Source of the DNA: Streptomyces sp. CBMA291
Lineage (GTDB): Bacteria > Actinomycetota > Actinomycetes > Streptomycetales > Streptomycetaceae
Direction of reading: 5' to 3'
Assembly (NCBI RefSeq): GCF_014596525.1
Contig: NZ_MSJP01000115.1
Span: forward strand, 1 to 64,000
DNA: 64,000 bases
The stretch's first letter is position 1; each line of letters opens with the position of its first letter. The notes beneath the pieces are model-generated. The model was not told the DNA's origin, made no database searches, and saw only the letters and a list, made by a program, of their open reading frames with translations. The translations under genes and the position numbers were made by a program. Below are positions 49,581 through 58,762 of the stretch, piece after piece.

Positions 49581-51209
49581 TCAGAAGTCCATGTCGCCGC
49601 CCGGCATGCCGCCACCGGCGGGCGCGGCGGCCTTCTCCGGCTTGTCGGCGATGACGGCCTCGGTGGTGAGGAACAGCGCGGCGATCGACGCGGCGTTCTG
49701 GAGCGCGGAGCGCGTCACCTTCGCCGGGTCGATGATGCCCTCGGCGATGAGGTCGACGTACTCGTTGGTCGCGGCGTTCAGACCGTGGCCGACGGGCAGG
49801 TTGCGGACCTTCTCCGCCACGACGCCACCCTCAAGGCCGGCGTTGACGGCGATCTGCTTCAGCGGGGCCTCAAGGGCCAGCTTCACGATGTTCGCACCCG
49901 TGGCCTCGTCACCCGCGAGGTCGGCCTCAAGCTTCTCGAAGACCGAGGAAGCCTGGAGCAGGGCCACGCCACCACCGGCGACGATGCCCTCCTCGACGGC
50001 GGCCTTCGCGTTGCGGACGGCGTCCTCGATGCGGTGCTTGCGCTCCTTCAGCTCGACCTCGGTGGCGGCACCGGCCTTGATGACGGCCACGCCGCCGGCC
50101 AGCTTCGCCAGACGCTCCTGGAGCTTCTCGCGGTCGTAGTCCGAGTCGCTGTTCTCGATCTCGGCGCGGATCTGGTTCACGCGACCGGCGACCTGGTCGC
50201 TGTCACCGGCACCGTCGACGATGGTCGTCTCGTCCTTGGTGATGACGACCTTGCGGGCGCGGCCGAGCAGGTCGAGGCCCGCGTTCTCCAGCTTGAGGCC
50301 GACCTCCTCGGAGATGACCGTGCCGCCGGTGAGGATGGCGATGTCGTTCAGCATGGCCTTGCGGCGGTCGCCGAAGCCCGGAGCCTTGACCGCGACGGAC
50401 TTGAAGGTGCCGCGGATCTTGTTGACGACCAGGGTCGACAGGGCCTCGCCCTCGACGTCCTCGGCGATGATCAGCAGCGGCTTGCCCGACTGCATGACCT
50501 TCTCCAGGAGCGGGAGGAGGTCCTTCACCGAGGAGATCTTCGAGTTGACGATGAGGAGGTAGGGGTCGTCGAGCGACGCCTCCATGCGCTCCATGTCGGT
50601 GGCGAAGTACGCCGAGATGTAGCCCTTGTCGAAGCGCATGCCCTCGGTGAGCTCAAGCTCAAGACCGAAGGTCTGCGACTCCTCGACGGTGATGACGCCT
50701 TCCTTGCCGACCTTGTCCATCGCCTCGGCGATCAGCTCGCCGATCTGGGTGTCGGCGGCGGAGATGGAGGCCGTGGAAGCGATCTGCTCCTTGGTCTCGA
50801 CATCCTTCGCCTGCTCGAGGAGGGCGCCGGAGACGGCCTCGACGGCCTTCTCGATGCCGCGCTTGAGGGCCATCGGGTTGGCACCCGCGGCGACGTTGCG
50901 CAGACCCTCGCGGACGAGCGCCTGGGCGAGAACGGTGGCGGTGGTCGTACCGTCGCCGGCGACGTCGTCCGTCTTCTTGGCGACTTCCTTGACCAGCTCG
51001 GCGCCGATCTTCTCGTACGGGTCCTCGAGCTCGATCTCCTTGGCGATGGAGACACCATCGTTGGTGATCGTGGGGGCGCCCCACTTCTTCTCGAGGACGA
51101 CGTTGCGGCCCTTGGGGCCGAGGGTGACCTTGACGGCGTCAGCGAGCTGGTTCATGCCGCGCTCGAGACCGCGCCGGGCCTCCTCGTCGAACGCGATGAT
51201 CTTGGCCAT
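49581..51209 (-). CDS. groEL2: Chaperonin GroEL (GroEL2)
   Basis: 542 aa; full length for GroEL. AKIIAFDEEARRGLERG, VTLGPKGRNVVLEKKWGAPTITNDGVSIAKEIELEDPYEKIGAELVKEVAKKTDDVAGDGTTTATVLAQ, C-terminus AAPAGGGMPGGDMDF. No groES is adjacent, as for the second groEL of streptomycetes. Two CIRCE elements lie just upstream, so HrcA and heat control are expected. Confidence 0.97.
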   Translation of the reverse strand: MAKIIAFDEEARRGLERGMNQLADAVKVTLGPKGRNVVLEKKWGAPTITNDGVSIAKEIELEDPYEKIGAELVKEVAKKTDDVAGDGTTTATVLAQALVREGLRNVAAGANPMALKRGIEKAVEAVSGALLEQAKDVETKEQIASTASISAADTQIGELIAEAMDKVGKEGVITVEESQTFGLELELTEGMRFDKGYISAYFATDMERMEASLDDPYLLIVNSKISSVKDLLPLLEKVMQSGKPLLIIAEDVEGEALSTLVVNKIRGTFKSVAVKAPGFGDRRKAMLNDIAILTGGTVISEEVGLKLENAGLDLLGRARKVVITKDETTIVDGAGDSDQVAGRVNQIRAEIENSDSDYDREKLQERLAKLAGGVAVIKAGAATEVELKERKHRIEDAVRNAKAAVEEGIVAGGGVALLQASSVFEKLEADLAGDEATGANIVKLALEAPLKQIAVNAGLEGGVVAEKVRNLPVGHGLNAATNEYVDLIAEGIIDPAKVTRSALQNAASIAALFLTTEAVIADKPEKAAAPAGGGMPGGDMDF

Positions 51210-51340
51210 GTGAAGTGGTCCTCCCGGACATGGGGTGGATAACGCTCCAGGACCGCGCCGACGCCCGCGACGGACGGCCTCCGCAGCTCCGAGCGGTTCC
51301 TTGCCCCACCCGGACGGCGACCTCGTCTGCCCGATCCTCG

Positions 51341-51366
51341 TAGCACTCTCACCTTCCGAGTGCTAA
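51341..51366. promoter_or_regulatory. CIRCE element 1 (HrcA operator)
   Basis: TAGCACTC-N9-GAGTGCTAA, near-perfect consensus, upstream of groEL. Confidence 0.93.
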
Positions 51367-51375
51367 CGCCAATGA

Positions 51376-51402
51376 TTAGCACTCGCCCTATGAGAGTGCA
51401 AG
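51376..51402. promoter_or_regulatory. CIRCE element 2 (HrcA operator)
   Basis: TTAGCACTC-N9-GAGTGCAAG, left arm perfect and right arm two mismatches, 9 bp beyond element 1. Confidence 0.85.
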
Positions 51403-51429
51403 CCGTTCCGGAGGAACGGGGGTGTCTTC

Positions 51430-51560
51430 AGGGGTGTCCCCGCGGACTCTCCGGGGGCGTCTCCGGGGCGTCTACGGGGATGCCGTACGGGGGCGCCTCG
51501 GGGATGCGTACAGGGATGCCGTACGGGGATGCGTACGAGAGTCGCCCCAGGAGCGTCCGC
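51430..51560. repeat. Imperfect GGGGATGCCGTACGGGG repeats
   Basis: Three to four units in the spacer between groEL and csp. No gene. Confidence 0.55.
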
Positions 51561-51578
51561 GGGGCGCCGGGGAACGGC

Positions 51579-51615
51579 CGAGGGGGCCGCATCCCCTGGG
51601 GATGCGGCCCCCTCG
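51579..51615 (-). terminator. Terminator of the cold-shock gene
   Basis: CGAGGGGGCCGCATCC and GGATGCGGCCCCCTCG pair almost perfectly 34 bp downstream of the csp stop. Confidence 0.85.
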
Positions 51616-51648
51616 ACGGCGTTGCGTCGTTGGCCGATCGCGCCGCGC

Positions 51649-51852
51649 TCAGACGGCGAGCTTGACCATGTCAGCCTGCGGACCCTTCTGGCCCTGCGAG
51701 ATCTCGAACTCGACTCGCTGTCCCTCTTCGAGGCTGCGGTAGCCATCCATCTGGATCGCGCTGTAGTGGACGAAAACATCCGCACCACCGTCGACCGCGA
51801 TGAAGCCGTAGCCCTTCTCCGCGTTGAACCACTTGACGGTGCCCTGAGCCAT
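51649..51852 (-). CDS. Cold-shock protein (CspA family)
   Basis: 67 aa. MAQGTVKWFNAEKGYGFIAVDGGADVFVHYSAIQMDGYRSLEEGQRVEFEI has RNP1 (KGYGFI) and RNP2 (VFVHY). RNA/ssDNA chaperone. Long leader (over 300 bp to the next gene on the left strand), as usual for csp genes. Confidence 0.96.
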   Translation of the reverse strand: MAQGTVKWFNAEKGYGFIAVDGGADVFVHYSAIQMDGYRSLEEGQRVEFEISQGQKGPQADMVKLAV

Positions 51853-52189
51853 GCCTAACTCCCCTATTACTGGCCCTTGCGCGGGCCCGCACTTCACGGA
51901 CCCGGGTCAGACCCTGCGTTGGAACGCGTCGACCGCGGCTGAATGTATCTGTCCAACTGCCCTCTGCAACAGGTCAATCGAGCGAGAATTCTGGGCGCGG
52001 CTGAAAGGAGAATTAGGGATATCCACCCGGGTTACGGGGCAAGTCGGGCCCGGCAAAGTGCGCAGAAGGTGCACATCGCACACACACTTTGGCTGTTTCT
52101 TGTCGCGCGGGGACGCATTCTCGTATGCGTTCGGCGGGAACGAGGGCGGGGACTTCCCCAACTCTACCCCGTTCAACCATACAGAATTA
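51853..52189. other. csp leader/promoter region, lower G+C
   Basis: About 340 bp with no gene. It is noticeably less G+C-rich than its surroundings (many A/T-rich runs), fitting a long 5' leader and promoter for the cold-shock gene. Confidence 0.5.
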
Positions 52190-52217
52190 CCCCTTCCGCT
52201 TATGGGCGCGGAAGGGG
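52190..52217 (-). terminator. Terminator of the thrC-moaD operon
   Basis: CCCCTTCCGC and GCGGAAGGGG arms; on the minus strand followed by TAATTCTGT. 98 bp downstream of the moaD-like stop. Confidence 0.75.
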
Positions 52218-52315
52218 CAATTCGAGAAAATGGGATCAGCGGATCGACGGGCGTACGGATCGACGCGTGCGCGGCTCGATGGACGTACGGATCCGGCGGC
52301 GCGCGGAGTCGGCGA

Positions 52316-52591
52316 TCAGCCGCCCGCGACGGCCGGAATGATCGAGATGCCGGCGCCCTCGGGGGTGGCGGTCTCCAGACCCTGCTCGAAGCGCACGTCG
52401 TCGTCGTTGACGTAGACGTTGACGAAGCGGCGCAGCTTGCCCTGGTCGTCCAGGACGCGGGCGGCGATGCCCGTGTGGTTCTTCTCCAGGTCCGCGATGA
52501 CCTCGGCGAGGGTCGCGCCCTCCGCCTGGACCTCGGACTGCCCGCCCGTGTAGGTGCGGAGGATGGTGGGGATGCGGACGTTCACGGCCAT
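52316..52591 (-). CDS. MoaD/ThiS family sulfur carrier protein
   Basis: 91 aa ending VAGG, the Gly-Gly tail that is thiocarboxylated. VNVRIPTILRTYTGGQSEVQAEGATLAEVIADLEKNH is the ubiquitin-like fold. Cousin of CysO/MoaD; 14 bp after thrC. Its sulfur acceptor is not apparent here. Confidence 0.93.
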   Translation of the reverse strand: MAVNVRIPTILRTYTGGQSEVQAEGATLAEVIADLEKNHTGIAARVLDDQGKLRRFVNVYVNDDDVRFEQGLETATPEGAGISIIPAVAGG

Positions 52592-52605
52592 GTCTTCGTA
52601 ACCTT

Positions 52606-53889
52606 TCAGAGCGCCAGACCGGCGTCGCGGAACGCGTCCAGGCTGGGGCGGATGGTGGCGGTCGCCTGAGAGGTGTCGGCCACCGCGTCCAGGGTCTTGA
52701 GCCCGTCACCGGTGTTGAGGACGACGGTGGTCAGGTTCGGGTCGATCAGGCCGTTCTCGACGAGCTTGCGGGCCACGCCGACGGTCACGCCGCCCGCGGT
52801 CTCCGCGAAGATGCCCTCGGTGCGGGCGAGCAGCTTGATGGCGTCCACGACCTGCTCGTCGTTCACGTCCTCCACGGCGCCGCCGGTGCGGCGGGCGATG
52901 TCGAGGACATAGGGGCCGTCCGCCGGGTTGCCGATGGCGAGGGACTTGGCGATCGTGTTCGGCTTCTGTGGGCGGACGACGTCGTGGCCCGCCTTGAAGG
53001 CGGCGGAGACCGGGGAGCAGCCCTCTGCCTGGGCGCCGAAGATCTTGTACGGCTTGTCCTCGACGAGGCCCAGCTTGATCAGCTCCTGGAGACCCTTGTC
53101 GATCTTCGTGAGCTGGGAGCCGGAGGCGATCGGGATGACCAGCTGGTCGGGGATGACCCAGCCGAGCTGCTCGCAGATCTCGTACGCGAGCGTCTTGGAG
53201 CCCTCGCCGTAGTAGGGGCGCAGGTTGACGTTGACGAAGCCCCAGCCCTCGCCGAGCGGGTCGCCGATCAGCTCCGAGCAGAAGCGGTTCACGTCGTCGT
53301 AGTTGCCCTCGATGGCGACGAGGTCACCGCCGTAGACACCGGCCATGACGACCTTGCCCTGCTCCAGGTCGTGCGGGATGAAGACGCAGGAGCGGAATCC
53401 GGCGCGGGCGGCGGCGGCGCCGACGGCGCCGGCCAGGTTGCCCGTGGAGGAGCAGGAGAGGGTGGTGAAGCCGAAGGCGCGGGCGGCTTCGATGGCCTGG
53501 GCGACGACCCGGTCCTTGAAGGAGTGGGTCGGGTTGCCCGAGTCGTCCTTGACGAAGAGCTTGCCGGGGGCGACGCCGATCTCGCGGGCGAGGTTGTCCG
53601 CCTTCACGAGTGCGGTCCAGCCCGGGTTCAGGTTGGGCTTCTCGGCGACGTCGGCGGGGACGGGCAGCAGCGGAGCGTAACGCCAGATGCTGGCGGGGCC
53701 GGCCTCGATCTGCTTGCGCAGCGCCTCGGGGTCGCCGGCGGGGAGGTCGTACGCCACTTCGAGCGGTCCGAAACACAGCTCGCAGGCGAAGATGGGGCCG
53801 AGTGCGAAGACTTCACCACATTCGCGACACGAGAGTCCGGAAGCGGGACCGAGGTCGACGGTGGTGGGGGTAACGGTCTGTACAGCCAT
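52606..53889 (-). CDS. thrC: Threonine synthase
   Basis: 427 aa from ATG 53889. PLP enzyme: FVKDDSGNPTHSFKDRVVAQA (Lys in SFKD), LSCSSTGNLAGAVGAAAARAG phosphate loop, VIPIASGSQLTKIDKGL. N-terminal zinc-ribbon-like LSCRECGEVFALGPIFACELC is normal for this type. Converts O-phosphohomoserine to threonine. Preceded by a SAM-I riboswitch. Confidence 0.96.
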   Translation of the reverse strand: MAVQTVTPTTVDLGPASGLSCRECGEVFALGPIFACELCFGPLEVAYDLPAGDPEALRKQIEAGPASIWRYAPLLPVPADVAEKPNLNPGWTALVKADNLAREIGVAPGKLFVKDDSGNPTHSFKDRVVAQAIEAARAFGFTTLSCSSTGNLAGAVGAAAARAGFRSCVFIPHDLEQGKVVMAGVYGGDLVAIEGNYDDVNRFCSELIGDPLGEGWGFVNVNLRPYYGEGSKTLAYEICEQLGWVIPDQLVIPIASGSQLTKIDKGLQELIKLGLVEDKPYKIFGAQAEGCSPVSAAFKAGHDVVRPQKPNTIAKSLAIGNPADGPYVLDIARRTGGAVEDVNDEQVVDAIKLLARTEGIFAETAGGVTVGVARKLVENGLIDPNLTTVVLNTGDGLKTLDAVADTSQATATIRPSLDAFRDAGLAL

Positions 53890-53907
53890 GGAGGCGAGGC
53901 CCTTTCT

Positions 53908-54048
53908 CCTCATCTTTCCCATGACGAATTTTTCGCCATGAGACGGATTTGGCACCTTCCCTAGTCGGGGACCTCGCTTGAGAACGAGAACCGACTGGAG
54001 GGTTGCCGGGGCTTCAACGGGCCGTTTCCCTCTGCCCCTCTGGATGAG
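53908..54048 (-). promoter_or_regulatory. SAM-I (S-box) riboswitch upstream of thrC
   Basis: Read on the minus strand: P1 CTCATCC (54042-54048) pairs with GATGAGG (53908-53914). Inside, AGAGGGGCAGAGGGAAACGG, GGCCCGTTGAAGCCCCGGCAACC and AAGGTGCCAAATCC match the conserved core, including the kink-turn AGAG and GCAACC. The thrC ribosome site AGGAGAAAGG directly abuts the closing P1, so translational control is likely. Confidence 0.92.
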
Positions 54049-54198
54049 CGGTATTCGATTGTGAGGCGCGGGAAGCTTCGTTCCTGCGCTCCAACGCGGG
54101 CGGCACCCCGACGTGCATCGGGCATCCGCGTTGTTCAAGACTGTAACCGAAGGCCCGGACGCTTGGACCGGCCGTCCGTACCGCGAGATGGAGATCAC

Positions 54199-55140
54199 GT
54201 GCTGGAAGAAGTGGAGCGGTGGCTGGACCGGCGGTCCTGGTCCCTGGCGGACCGGCCGCTGGAACGGATCCTCGCCGCGAAGCGCGGGACGCGGGTCAGC
54301 GTGGTGCTGCCGGCGCTGAACGAGGAGGCGACGGTCGGTGACATCGTCGCGGTCATCCGGCGCGAGTTGATGTCGGAGGCGGTGCCGCTGGTCGACGAGC
54401 TGGTGGTGCTCGACTCGGGCTCCACGGACCGCACGGCGGAGGTGGCGGCGGCGGCCGGGGCGCGGGTGGTCGCGCGGGACGAGGTGCTGCCCCGGATACC
54501 GGCGGCGCCGGGCAAGGGCGAGGTCCTGTGGCGGTCACTGATGGTGACGAGCGGGGACGTGATCTGTTTCGTGGACGCGGATCTGCGGGACTTCTCGGCG
54601 GACTTCGTGACGGGGATCGTGGGCCCGCTGCTCACCGACCCCGAGGTGGACTTCGTGAAGGCGATGTACGACCGCCCGCTGGGCGACGCGCCCGGTCAGG
54701 GCGGCCGGGTGACGGAGCTGGTGGCCCGGCCGCTGCTGAATCTGCACTGGCCGCAGCTGGCCGGTTTCGTACAGCCCCTGGGCGGCGAGTACGCGGCCCG
54801 GCGCTCGCTCCTGGAGCGGCTACCCTTCCCGGTCGGTTACGGAGTGGAGCTGGGGCTCCTCGTGGACGCCCTGCACACGGTGGGCCTGGACGCCCTCGCG
54901 CAGGTCGACGTGGGGGTGCGCAAGCACCGGCACCAGGACGGTCTGGCCCTCGGCCGGATGGCGGCGGCGATCTACCGCACGGCTCAACTGCGCCTCTCCC
55001 GTGGGCACTTGGTACGGCCGAGGCTGACGCAGTTCGAGCGGGGGGAGGCGGGCTTCGAGCCGCGGACGTACGCGGTCGACACCGAGGAACGGCCGCCGAT
55101 GGCGGAGATCGAGGAGTACCGGACCCGCCGGGTGGCGTAA
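54199..55140 (+). CDS. Glucosyl-3-phosphoglycerate synthase-like glycosyltransferase
   Basis: 313 aa from GTG 54199 (VLEEVERWLDRRSW), with GATGGAG upstream; longer frames lack a ribosome site. GT81-like motifs: VSVVLPALNEEATVGDIVAVI, ELVVLDSGSTDRTAEVA, DVICFVDADLRDF (DxD), GGEYAARRSLLERLPFPVGYGVELGLLVDA. GpgS makes glucosyl-phosphoglycerate, a precursor of methylglucose lipopolysaccharides. Location next to otsA is as in related genomes (from memory). Confidence 0.88.
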   Translation: MLEEVERWLDRRSWSLADRPLERILAAKRGTRVSVVLPALNEEATVGDIVAVIRRELMSEAVPLVDELVVLDSGSTDRTAEVAAAAGARVVARDEVLPRIPAAPGKGEVLWRSLMVTSGDVICFVDADLRDFSADFVTGIVGPLLTDPEVDFVKAMYDRPLGDAPGQGGRVTELVARPLLNLHWPQLAGFVQPLGGEYAARRSLLERLPFPVGYGVELGLLVDALHTVGLDALAQVDVGVRKHRHQDGLALGRMAAAIYRTAQLRLSRGHLVRPRLTQFERGEAGFEPRTYAVDTEERPPMAEIEEYRTRRVA

Positions 55141-55255
55141 CCGCCCGTCATCACCACGTCCTCGGGTCCCTCCACCCCGACAACCCTCGGTGGCCGAATC
55201 CCTCCGTCTCGTATACGTACGTTTGAGCGTTTACGGGACGGGCTAGGTACGCCCC

Positions 55256-56617
55256 ATGGCTACTGTGCTTGTGGCATCCAATCGGGGCCCCGTCTCGTAC
55301 GCGCGCGGCGAGGACGGCGGGCTCACGGCCCGCAGGGGCGGCGGTGGCCTGATCAGCGGGCTGAGCGCCGTCGCCTCGCCGGACAGCCGGTGGGTCTGCG
55401 CGGCGCTCGGCGAAGGCGACCGGGAGGCCGTACGGCGCGGGATCGCCGAGCCGGGCGTCAGGATGCTGGACATCGACCCGGAGGTGTACGCCGACGCGTA
55501 CAACGGCATCGCCAACTCCGTGCTGTGGTTCCTCCACCACCATCTGTACGACGTGCCGCGCGCGCCCGTCTTCGACGCGGAGTTCCGGCGCTGCTGGGAC
55601 GCGTACCGCGCCTACAACCGGACGTTCGCGGAAGCCCTCGCGCAGGAGGCGGACCCCGGGGCGGCGGTCCTCGTGCAGGACTACCACCTGGCGCTCGTCC
55701 CCGGTCTGCTCCGCGCGCTCCGCCCCGACCTGCGGATCGCCCACTTCACGCACACCCCGTGGGCCGACCCTTCGTACTTCCGGATGCTCCCCGGGGACCC
55801 GCGCGAGGAGCTGCTGCGGGGGATGCTCGGCGCCGACGAACTGGGCTTCCACACGCGCGCGTGGGCGACGGCGTTCGAGGAGTGCGCGGGCGGACCCGCC
55901 GCCCTCGGCCGCACCCGGATCGCACTGCACCCGCTCGGCGTCGACGGCGAGGAACTGCGGTCGCTCGCGTACCGCCCGGAGGTCGACGAGAAACTGGCCC
56001 GGCTGCGGGAGGAGACCGGCGGTCGCAGGACCATCGTCCGCGTCGACCGTACGGAACTCTCCAAGAACATCCTGCGCGGCCTGCTCGCCTACCGCGAACT
56101 CCTCACCGCCCACCCCGAATGGCGGGACCGCGTCGTCCACCTGGCCTCGGCGTACCCCTCCCGGCAGGACCTGGAGTCGTACCGCGCGTACACCGCGTCC
56201 GTACGGGAGCTGGCAGAGGCGATCAACACCGAATTCGGCACCCCCGACTGGCAGCCGGTCCTGGTCTCGCTCGAAGACGACTTCCCCCGCTCCCTCGCCG
56301 CCTACCGCCTCGCGGACGTGGCCCTGGTCAACCCGGTCCGCGACGGCATGAACCTGGTCGCGAAGGAGATACCGGTGGTCTCGGAGGAAGGCTGCGCCCT
56401 GGTCCTCTCGACGGGCGCGGGCGCGTACGAGGAACTGAAGGCGGACGCGCTGACGGTGAACCCGTACGACGTGACGGAAACAGCGGAGGCCCTCCACCAG
56501 GCGCTGACGATGCCCCCCTCGGAACGCGCGGACCGCACGAAACACCTGGCGGAGGCGGCGACGGCCCTTCCGCCGAGGGAGTGGTTCCTGGGGCAGTTGG
56601 ACTCGTTGAGGGGGTAG
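55256..56617 (+). CDS. otsA: Trehalose-6-phosphate synthase (GT20)
   Basis: 453 aa. VLVASNRGPVSYARGEDG, VLVQDYHLALVPGLLR, IAHFTHTPWADPSYFRMLP, VDRTELSKNILRGLLAYRELL, RDGMNLVAKEIPVV are the GT20 motifs. Combines UDP-glucose and glucose-6-P. The matching phosphatase is at 59442. Confidence 0.94.
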   Translation: MATVLVASNRGPVSYARGEDGGLTARRGGGGLISGLSAVASPDSRWVCAALGEGDREAVRRGIAEPGVRMLDIDPEVYADAYNGIANSVLWFLHHHLYDVPRAPVFDAEFRRCWDAYRAYNRTFAEALAQEADPGAAVLVQDYHLALVPGLLRALRPDLRIAHFTHTPWADPSYFRMLPGDPREELLRGMLGADELGFHTRAWATAFEECAGGPAALGRTRIALHPLGVDGEELRSLAYRPEVDEKLARLREETGGRRTIVRVDRTELSKNILRGLLAYRELLTAHPEWRDRVVHLASAYPSRQDLESYRAYTASVRELAEAINTEFGTPDWQPVLVSLEDDFPRSLAAYRLADVALVNPVRDGMNLVAKEIPVVSEEGCALVLSTGAGAYEELKADALTVNPYDVTETAEALHQALTMPPSERADRTKHLAEAATALPPREWFLGQLDSLRG

Positions 56618-56791
56618 GGGTCAGCGTCTTCCAATCCCTGGACCAGCTCAACTCCCGGAAGGAGCAAGCAAGTCGACACGGAGCGAGCCGATGAACCGGA
56701 GACGGCCCCCGAGGCACCCGCACGCCCCCGGCTCCAGCGCTACACCGGCGCCCCCGAAGACCTCGCGCGGGTCGTCGCGCCCCTGCTCGCC

Positions 56792-57271
56792 GTGTACGCG
56801 CGCGTGCGCGAGCCGCTGCTGCATCTGCCGAACTACGCCTTGTCGGTCTTCGCCGAGCGGCTCGAACGGCACGGTGGGGAGCCGGGGTTCGAGGCGGTCC
56901 TCGCGTTCGACGGCGAGGAGCGGGCGGTGGGGTACGCGTACGGCAACACCGTCGAGAGCGGGGACCGGTGGTGGCGGCGGATGGACGACGTGGACCCTGT
57001 CTTCACCCGCGCTCCGGCCCTGGCCCTCAAGGAGATCGGCGTGACACCGGCCCACCGGGGCACGGGGCTCGCCCGGCGCGTCCACGACACGCTCCTCGCC
57101 GGGCGCCCCGAACCGTACGTCTCCCTCATGGTCAACGCCTCCGCCGGTGACGGCAAGGTCCGGCGGGTCTACGAGTCCTGGGGCTACGAACCCATCGGCA
57201 CCAGCCGCCCGTCGCCGGAGTCACCCCTGCTCACCGCGATGATCCGCCCGATCGGAGGCGGGGGCGCCTGA
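56792..57271 (+). CDS. GNAT family N-acetyltransferase
   Basis: 159 aa from GTG 56792; the coding signal extends upstream to about 56672 without a standard start codon. Acetyl-CoA loop: EIGVTPAHRGTGLARRVHDTLLAGRPE (R/Q-x-x-G-x-G/A); terminal strand SAGDGKVRRVYESWGYEPIGTSRPS. Substrate unknown. The upstream extension (ADEPETAPEAPARPRLQRYTGAPEDLARVVAPLL) resembles the normal start of this family. Confidence 0.75.
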   Translation: MYARVREPLLHLPNYALSVFAERLERHGGEPGFEAVLAFDGEERAVGYAYGNTVESGDRWWRRMDDVDPVFTRAPALALKEIGVTPAHRGTGLARRVHDTLLAGRPEPYVSLMVNASAGDGKVRRVYESWGYEPIGTSRPSPESPLLTAMIRPIGGGGA

Positions 57272-57496
57272 CGGCTACGCGTTTCCGTCGTTTCCGTCTT
57301 CCTTCGATGACGGTCGGGCCGGCGCCCAGGGCTGCCGTCCGCCCCCGTCGCTCCGTCTTCGACAGGTTGGCGCACCCGGCGTACGGGAGTCCCTGGCCCC
57401 GTCCCGGTCGGCCGGCCCGCCGTCTGGGCCGGCTTTCGGGGGCCGGGGGCCAGTGGGGGCCGGTGTCCGTCGGGGCCGGTGTCCGTCGGGCAGGGG

Positions 57497-58699
57497 CTAG
57501 CCGTTGAGTGACCTCGCCGGGAAGCCGTGCGCGCGGGCTCCGACCGTGGCCGTCAGCGCGGCGGCCAGCAGGACGAGCGCGGTCCACGGAAGCCAGGAGG
57601 CGCCGGTCGTGCCGAGCAGGAGGCCGCCGAACAGTCCACCGGCGGCGATCCCCAGGTTCCAGCAGGTCACGATCAGCGACTGGGCGACGTCGCCCGCCTC
57701 TCCCGCGGCTTCCGCCGAGGCGGTCTGGAGGAGCGTGGCCGCCCCGCCGAACGCGAGACCCCAGACCGCGGCGCTGACGTACACCAGCACCGGCGCGTCG
57801 GTGACCAGACCGAGCAGCAGAACAGCCGCCGCGAACAGGGCGCAGCTGGTGATCATCAGCACCCGCAGGCGCCGGTCGATCAGGGCGCCCGTGACCCAGA
57901 TGCTCACCAGCGAGAGCAGCCCGAAGGTGAGCAGGACCGCGTCGACCTGCCCGTCCATGCCCAGCCGGTCGAGGATCGGGGCGATGTAGGTGTACAGAAG
58001 GCTGTGCGCGAGGACGTAGACCAGCGTCACGAACAGGATCGGGGCGACTCCGGGTATGCGGAACGTGCGCGCCAGCGGCAGTCGCTCCTCCTTGCCCTGG
58101 CCGGGGAAGTCGGGCACGGCGGCGAGCACCCAGACGATCAGCAGGAGGGTGAGTGCCGTCATGATCCCGAACGCGATCCGCCACTGGAGGACGCGGGCGA
58201 GGAAGGCTCCCGCCGGGACGCCGATCGACAGGGCGATCGGCGCGCCCGCCATGGCGACGGCCATCGCCCGGCCACGCTGGTGCGCCGGGACCATGCGCGT
58301 GGCGTATCCGGCGAGGATCGCCCAGAGCAGACCGGAGACCACACCCGCAAGAAGCCGGGAGCCGAGGGTGAGGACGTAATTGTCCGAGATCGCGGTGACG
58401 GTGTTCGCCACGGCGAAGCCCGCGATGGCGAGGAGCAGCAGGCGCCGCCGCGGCCAGCCCATCGTGGCCTTGGTCAGGGGTACCGCCGCGATCACCGATC
58501 CGATCGCGTACACGGTGACGGTCTGCCCCACGGCCGACTCCGTGACCCCGAGGTCACGGCTCATCGCGGGAAGGACTCCCGCGGGAAGGGTCTCCGTCAG
58601 AAGCGTGATGAAGCCGGCCGTCGCGAGGGCCAGAAGCCCGGCCAGGGGGAACCTGTCCTGCTTCCGGGTGCGTGGTTGTGTCTCGTCGAGCTGAGTCAT
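57497..58699 (-). CDS. MFS transporter (drug efflux type)
   Basis: 400 aa from ATG 58699 (MTQLDETQPR); ATG 58723 is an alternative. 12 helices; FITLLTETLPAGVLPAMSRDLGV, GRAMAVAMAGAPIALSIGVPAGAFLARVLQWR resemble Cml/AraJ-type efflux pumps. Divergent from a merR gene, probably its activator, with a long palindrome between them. Confidence 0.9.
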   Translation of the reverse strand: MTQLDETQPRTRKQDRFPLAGLLALATAGFITLLTETLPAGVLPAMSRDLGVTESAVGQTVTVYAIGSVIAAVPLTKATMGWPRRRLLLLAIAGFAVANTVTAISDNYVLTLGSRLLAGVVSGLLWAILAGYATRMVPAHQRGRAMAVAMAGAPIALSIGVPAGAFLARVLQWRIAFGIMTALTLLLIVWVLAAVPDFPGQGKEERLPLARTFRIPGVAPILFVTLVYVLAHSLLYTYIAPILDRLGMDGQVDAVLLTFGLLSLVSIWVTGALIDRRLRVLMITSCALFAAAVLLLGLVTDAPVLVYVSAAVWGLAFGGAATLLQTASAEAAGEAGDVAQSLIVTCWNLGIAAGGLFGGLLLGTTGASWLPWTALVLLAAALTATVGARAHGFPARSLNG

Positions 58700-58701
58700 A
58701 G

Positions 58702-58734
58702 CCTTCACACTGATGGTTGACATCAGTGTGAAGG
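58702..58734. promoter_or_regulatory. MerR operator: perfect 14-bp inverted repeat
   Basis: CCTTCACACTGATG-GTTGA-CATCAGTGTGAAGG between the MFS and merR genes; arms identical over 14 bp. A TTGACC at the outer end may be the -35 box of the efflux promoter. Confidence 0.8.
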
Positions 58735-58762
58735 TCAAGTCGGCTCCGACGAGAGGCGTCCT

